A stretch of 9,631 nt of DNA from Chitinophaga pinensis (GTDB lineage: Bacteria; Bacteroidota; Bacteroidia; SXHM01): assembly GCA_945889235.1 (NCBI GenBank), contig CAMDBK010000095.1, positions 1 through 9,631 of the forward strand, given 5' to 3'. The notes beneath the pieces were generated by a model, which was not told the DNA's origin, ran no database searches, and saw only the letters and a list, made by a program, of their open reading frames with translations. The translations under genes were made by a program, and so were the position numbers. This document shows, in pieces, positions 7,602-9,631 of this stretch. Position 1 is the first letter of the stretch; every line of letters starts with the position of its first letter.

Positions 7602-7609
7602 CAAAAGTG
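7602..7609 (-). promoter_or_regulatory. Weak candidate -7 box (CACTTTTG) for the reductase gene
   Basis: On the minus strand CACTTTTG differs from TAnnTTTG at one position and lies 19 nt before the ATG. It sits inside a short stem, GCAC-TTTT-GTGC, that could also be part of a transcript end for the gene stopping at 7669. No clear TTG partner was found upstream. Confidence 0.3.
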
Positions 7610-7668
7610 CTAAGAAAAAAAGTATTGAAATGGAAAAACTTATGAAATTTTATTAAAAAGAAAGGTAA

Positions 7669-7962
7669 TTAAGAAAGAATTTTTACTTTGATGTGGCCAC
7701 CACCTGCTGAACAGTTTGCTCTGACAGATACGTATCTTGAAATAATCATTTGACCTTCATCATAATTCTGCCAGGCATCAAATTCATTTTTCTTAACTTG
7801 TAAGTTTACACGGGCACAAGGAGTCTGATTGTCTGTAACTATAATGCTGCATGGTGCGGGTTCCTGTGAAAAAAAAACATCTATTGCTGTTCCGTAAGTG
7901 TGACCATTTCCTGTTTCAATTGAAAAGGTGTCAGTCATCACTTCATTATATTCCATAATCAT
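7669..7962 (-). CDS. Hypothetical protein, 97 residues, probably beta-rich
   Basis: Not recognised. The sequence alternates hydrophobic and polar residues in several stretches (for example SIIVTDNQ, RVNLQVKK, RYVSVRANC and HIKVKILS), suggesting a small beta-sandwich or barrel. It has three cysteines (C38, C49, C84), a GNGHTYGTAIDVFF block near 18-31 and a glycine cluster AGGGH at 86-90. No signal peptide or membrane segment is evident, so a cytoplasmic location is likely. It begins 23 nt after the 119-residue gene on the same strand and probably shares its transcript. The ATG at 7962 is preceded by TATAAAAC, the same A-rich spacing seen before the neighbouring small genes; an ATG two codons later is the alternative. 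No terminator with a clear hairpin follows. Confidence 0.72.
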   Translation of the reverse strand: MIMEYNEVMTDTFSIETGNGHTYGTAIDVFFSQEPAPCSIIVTDNQTPCARVNLQVKKNEFDAWQNYDEGQMIISRYVSVRANCSAGGGHIKVKILS

Positions 7963-7985
7963 AGTTAGTGTTTTATATAAAATAA

Positions 7986-8345
7986 TTAAGCTACTTTTTC
8001 GTATGAATATTCGTAGTTGTTATAAGCAGCCAGATTGTAAACCACTCCATACTCAGTTGTCATTCTAACTTTAGAGTTTGAGTCGAAGTTACTGTATGAG
8101 TATTCAACTTCATCCCAGATGTCTCTCAATAATTCATCTATGATTTGACGAAGTGAAGTTGCTGCGTTTTGATTTTCACCACACTCAATTTCGTTATTCA
8201 GCTTGCTGATGAATGGTTTCAGATATTTCATCATGTCTGATGAAAACGCCAGGTTTTCTTTAGGAGTAGTTACCGCTTTCTGGTAAGCAACTTTAAGAGC
8301 TTGTAATCTTTCTGCGTCTGTGTTTGGTAATTTTCTGAGTTCCAT
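7986..8345 (-). CDS. Hypothetical protein, 119 residues, mostly helical with Tyr-rich tail
   Basis: Not recognised, though the opening ELRKLPNTDAERLQAL has the look of a conserved N-terminus. The body is predicted helical (ALKVAYQKAV, MMKYLKPFISKLNNEI, SLRQIIDELLRDIWDEV), and the tail is unusually rich in tyrosine (EYSYSNFDSN, then YNNYEYSYE). No signal peptide or membrane helix. The open frame continues upstream to 8504, but the ATG at 8345 is chosen because it follows TTAAAACTT at the usual distance, because a promoter box (8403-8410) lies inside the longer version, and because residues encoded upstream look like translated noncoding sequence. It heads a two-gene unit with the 97-residue gene 23 nt downstream. 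A helical-bundle binding protein is one guess; no function is claimed. Confidence 0.8.
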   Translation of the reverse strand: MELRKLPNTDAERLQALKVAYQKAVTTPKENLAFSSDMMKYLKPFISKLNNEIECGENQNAATSLRQIIDELLRDIWDEVEYSYSNFDSNSKVRMTTEYGVVYNLAAYNNYEYSYEKVA

Positions 8346-8402
8346 AATGAGAAGTTTTAAGTGGTTACTGTTTTTCAGAAACCGTTTCGTTGATTTCTGA
8401 AC

Positions 8403-8433
8403 CAAAAGTAGCCCCTCTATTATGGTATGACAA
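8403..8433 (-). promoter_or_regulatory. Promoter for the 119/97-residue gene pair (TTG, 20 nt, TACTTTTG)
   Basis: On the minus strand TTG at 8433-8431 is followed 20 nt later by TACTTTTG (8410-8403), an exact Bacteroidota-type arrangement. The transcript would begin near 8396-8399, about 50 nt before the ATG at 8345. This argues against translation from 8504. Confidence 0.65.
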
Positions 8434-8655
8434 GGAAGAAAGCCCTGTGTTTTTGACAACAGGTTTTTCGTGATGTTAGTATGCAAAAAAGTGAAGCACA
8501 GCAACTTAAGTATAGTTACTATGCACCACTATTGACACGGATTACACCTGTTTTCCGTGCTTATTTTTATTCTTCAGCCCCTGAAAGCTCAGGTTCTGAC
8601 ATTCCACATTTTCAAAACCGGTTAAACTTTTGAGGTTTCTCCGGGTGAGAAGTCT
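8434..8655. other. Intergenic region with hairpins, no gene seen
   Basis: Between the promoter of the 119-residue gene and the end of the proximal 48-residue gene no supported frame was found. It holds a perfect 6-bp stem CACGGA/TCCGTG (8536-8559), followed on the plus strand by CTTATTTTTATTCTT, and a 5-bp stem CCTGA-GCTT-TCAGG (minus strand, about 8580-8593). An 8-nt palindrome AACCGGTT lies near 8616-8623. These may be leftovers or RNA ends of the peptide transcript; none is a textbook minus-strand terminator. Confidence 0.45.
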
Positions 8656-8664
8656 TTACTTCTC
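8647..8664 (-). other. Perfect hairpin spanning the stop codon of the proximal 48-residue gene
   Basis: GAGAAGT-AAAG-ACTTCTC forms a 7-bp stem whose left arm carries the last two codons and the start of the TAA. No T run follows, so it is not a classical terminator; a 3' end-stabilising or processing structure is possible. The right arm can instead pair with GAGAA just downstream. The sister gene has no such hairpin. Confidence 0.45.
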
Positions 8665-8802
8665 GTTGGTTTCCCAAATGATACCAGCAGTATCAACGTT
8701 ATTTGCTTTAGCAATGCTAACAGCTTGGTCTTGAGTAATAGTTTTTGACTGAGTTGAAGATATCAAATTCAGACTTAATAAGATTGCGAGTAAAGTTGCC
8801 AT
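8656..8802 (-). CDS. 48-residue peptide with hydrophobic N-terminus, tandem copy A
   Basis: Small gene encoding a peptide that begins MATLLAILLSLNLISSTQS, a hydrophobic stretch of about 12 residues then a polar turn, like a short signal peptide or single membrane anchor. About 29 polar residues follow (KTITQDQAVSIAKANNVD, then TAGIIWETNEK). It is identical to copy B except for Ser15 in place of Thr15, while 18 further codons differ silently, which strongly supports translation and selection on the protein. The n-region after Met has no Lys or Arg, atypical for a Sec signal. The ITQDQAVSIAK block loosely recalls the first helix of PepSY-like domains; that is resemblance only. CTAAAAAC precedes the ATG. 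It lies 35 nt after copy B on the same strand. Function unknown: secreted factor, signalling peptide or small membrane protein are all open. Confidence 0.85.
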   Translation of the reverse strand: MATLLAILLSLNLISSTQSKTITQDQAVSIAKANNVDTAGIIWETNEK

Positions 8803-8837
8803 GATTTTGTAAGTTTTTAGTTGTTAATATTTTATAA

Positions 8838-8984
8838 TTATTTTTCGTTTGTTTCCCAGATAATTCCTGCAGTGTCAACATTGTTTGCTTTAGCAATGCT
8901 AACAGCTTGATCTTGGGTGATTGTTTTAGACTGAGTTGAAGTAATCAAATTCAGGCTTAACAGGATTGCGAGTAAAGTTGCCAT
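8838..8984 (-). CDS. 48-residue peptide with hydrophobic N-terminus, tandem copy B (promoter-proximal)
   Basis: First of the two tandem micro-genes, product identical to copy A save Thr15. The reading frame is bounded by ATG at 8984 and TAA at 8838-8840. Nucleotide identity with copy A is about 86 percent (20 differences in 147 nt), nearly all at third positions; codons 26-33 are untouched. Homology becomes weak immediately upstream of the ATG, apart from the shared CTAAAAAC about ten bases before it, which supports this start. If the hydrophobic part is removed after Ser19, the mature peptide would be 29 residues with one Trp (position 43) and no cysteine. The promoter at 9104-9135 lies upstream, giving a leader of about 110 nt that contains three TTCGAYTAA motifs. 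Confidence 0.86.
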   Translation of the reverse strand: MATLLAILLSLNLITSTQSKTITQDQAVSIAKANNVDTAGIIWETNEK

Positions 8985-9022
8985 GGTTTTTTTGTTTTTA
9001 GGTTAATTTATTTGTTTATTGT

Positions 9023-9258
9023 TTCGATTAATAATTAAGTTCTGTAGTCTAGTAAATTTTTGTCTTCGATTAACTTGTGTTTTTCTTCGACTAAAATCTT
9101 GGACAAATGTATGTTAGCGAGGGGGGGCTTGTCAAGTAGTTTGTCGAAATTGTCACAAAATAAAATATAACTTGTTGCTAATCAGAAAGATTAATTTCAA
9201 TGATTTTATAGCTTAAAGGGAATTTGCTATAGATTAACCTATCTTATTCTTCGACTAA
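9023..9258. repeat. Four copies of TTCGAYTAA in the divergent control region
   Basis: The plus-strand motif TTCGATTAA occurs at 9023-9031 and 9065-9073, and TTCGACTAA at 9086-9094 and 9250-9258; the last two extend to an exact 12-nt repeat TTCTTCGACTAA (9083-9094, 9247-9258). A fifth, inverted half-match (GTCGAA) lies at 9143-9148. One copy sits about 10 nt downstream of the peptide -7 box and another abuts a TAATTTTG box facing the right-hand gene, the placement expected of operator sites. The binding factor is unknown. Confidence 0.6.
9104..9135 (-). promoter_or_regulatory. Promoter of the peptide pair (TTGACA, 18 nt, TACATTTG) with a C7 run in the spacer
   Basis: On the minus strand TTGACA (9135-9130) and TACATTTG (9111-9104) are separated by 18 nt, that is 21 nt between TTG and the TAnnTTTG box, within the range known for Flavobacterium promoters. 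The spacer contains seven consecutive C (plus-strand G at 9121-9127), the longest G/C homopolymer noticed in the window. Gain or loss of one base would alter spacing. Confidence 0.7.
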
Positions 9259-9263
9259 TTTTG
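9256..9263 (+). promoter_or_regulatory. Candidate -7 box (TAATTTTG) for the right-edge gene
   Basis: TAATTTTG matches TAnnTTTG and overlaps the fourth TTCGAYTAA motif by three bases. The leader would be about 90 nt. The nearest TTTG upstream (9223-9226) is 29 nt away, too far for a standard -33 element, so this is tentative. Confidence 0.3.
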
Positions 9264-9361
9264 AAAACTGTAGACGAATTCGTTTATAAACACTCCCCGT
9301 TTTATAAAGAAAAACTGTCAGTCACTATTGATTTCAATATTTTTAATAAGATTGAACCCAA

Positions 9362-9631
9362 ATGAAGCAGTTGATTCCTTTGGTTAAAGTATTGAGACCT
9401 GGTGAAATACGTTTAATCAAGCACTTTTTTAAGTTAGAAAGTAATGCAGAAGTGAAAAAAAGGGCTGAATTATTTGACCTCGTACTGTCTGGAAAGGTTG
9501 AAACAGACAAGAAAGCTTTGAAAAAGCTATATAAAACCGATAAAAACACTTCAGCATTTTCACACTTAAAGGAACGTTTAAGAAAAGACATATTAAATGT
9601 GCTTTTCCTGCAAGATGCCTCAAAAAAGTTC
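9362..9631 (+). CDS. Unrecognised protein, N-terminal 90 residues (runs off right edge)
   Basis: From ATG at 9362 the frame stays open for 90 codons to the window end. The product begins MKQLIPLVKVLRPGEIRLIK and continues with HFFKLESNAEVKKRAELFDL, then a lysine-rich stretch and SAFSHLKERLRKDILNVLFLQD. The sequence is basic and looks all-helical, without signal peptide or membrane segment, so a cytoplasmic, possibly helical-repeat or nucleic-acid-binding protein is conceivable. No family is recognised. The ATG follows TTGAACCCAA with no Shine-Dalgarno. It is divergent from the peptide pair and shares its motif-rich control region, so joint regulation is plausible. Minus-strand open frames over the same bases are shadows. 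Confidence 0.8.
   Translation, partial: MKQLIPLVKVLRPGEIRLIKHFFKLESNAEVKKRAELFDLVLSGKVETDKKALKKLYKTDKNTSAFSHLKERLRKDILNVLFLQDASKKF

Larger units (their letters stand above)
8656..8984 (-). repeat. Tandem gene duplication, two 147-nt units
   Basis: Units 8656-8802 and 8838-8984 are direct repeats separated by 35 nt. They share 29 of 48 codons exactly; 18 of the other 19 codons are synonymous. The linkers before each ATG share only a short CTAAAAAC block. The duplication is therefore old enough to have saturated many silent sites rather than a recent copy. Confidence 0.93.
8985..9361. other. 377-nt divergent intergenic region
   Basis: It separates the peptide pair (minus) from the right-edge gene (plus) and holds the peptide promoter, the TTCGAYTAA set, a perfect 10-nt palindrome ACGAATTCGT (9274-9283) and two TTTATAAA palindromes (9283-9290, 9301-9308). 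No further frame resembling the 48-residue peptides was found on either strand. Confidence 0.6.

Noticed and set aside
8346..8504. N-terminal 53-codon extension of the 119-residue protein
   Set aside because: Contains a matching promoter and a leader-like stretch; the residues do not look like a conserved N-terminus.
8536..8559. Plus-strand rho-independent terminator (6-bp stem then T-rich tract)
   Set aside because: No plus-strand gene ends upstream of it, the loop is 12 nt and the T tract is interrupted, so only a hairpin is recorded.
8803..8823. Upstream in-frame extension of the 48-residue peptides giving a Lys-rich signal n-region (KTYKI before copy A, KNKKT before copy B)
   Set aside because: The codon that would be the start is CTA in one copy and CCT in the other, and three of the five residues differ between copies although the coding parts are almost invariant; the lysines come from A-rich leader DNA.
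9343..9591. 82-codon minus-strand open frame
   Set aside because: Overlaps a 90-codon plus-strand frame with good protein composition and a sensible start; the minus frame is Ser/Phe-rich, as expected of a shadow.
1..9631. CRISPR array, insertion sequence, tRNA or rRNA
   Set aside because: No regularly spaced repeats, transposase motifs, tRNA-like folds or rRNA segments were seen on either strand.

Overview
The window is AT-rich with little Shine-Dalgarno signal, and several genes are preceded by TAnnTTTG boxes, some with an upstream TTG at 20-21 nt. This is the promoter grammar of Bacteroidota (Cytophaga/Flavobacterium-like bacteria), and the A-rich stretches before start codons fit that phylum too. 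No rRNA, tRNA, CRISPR array, insertion sequence or phage gene was seen. The genus cannot be named from the sequence.

Left part (1-4945). After an edge fragment that may be the start of a small membrane protein (minus strand), three consecutive minus-strand genes (4787 to 272) encode paralogous radical SAM enzymes of about 490 residues. All three share an unusual order: a cysteine-bearing twitch-like (half-SPASM) module at the N-terminus, the radical SAM core with CNLEC-x2-C, then a charged helical C-terminal region. Gaps of 52 and 27 nt suggest one operon. Divergent from it, a plus-strand gene (4946-6403) encodes a multi-pass membrane protein with a soluble C-terminal domain, loosely GT-C-like. 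No substrate or precursor peptide for the radical SAM enzymes is visible nearby.

Middle (6404-7668). A fluoride channel gene (crcB/fluC) and a stand-alone FAD/NAD(P)H ferredoxin-reductase-like gene converge, and their stop codons overlap within the four bases TTAA. These look like housekeeping genes.

Right part (7669-9631). A minus-strand pair encodes unrecognised proteins of 119 and 97 residues, with its own promoter. The larger is best started at 8345 rather than at the longer open frame beginning at 8504. Upstream are two tandem 48-codon genes (8656-8802, 8838-8984) that are easy to miss. Their products differ at one residue (Ser15/Thr15), while 18 other codons differ silently, so both are almost certainly real and conserved as proteins. 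Their shared promoter has a run of seven C (minus strand) in its spacer. The motif TTCGAYTAA recurs four times in the 377-nt divergent region between the peptide pair and a plus-strand gene (9362 onward, cut by the window edge) of unknown function.

The two things most worth following are the triplicated N-terminal-twitch radical SAM operon with its divergent membrane protein, and the duplicated micro-gene pair with its repeat-studded, possibly phase-variable control region.
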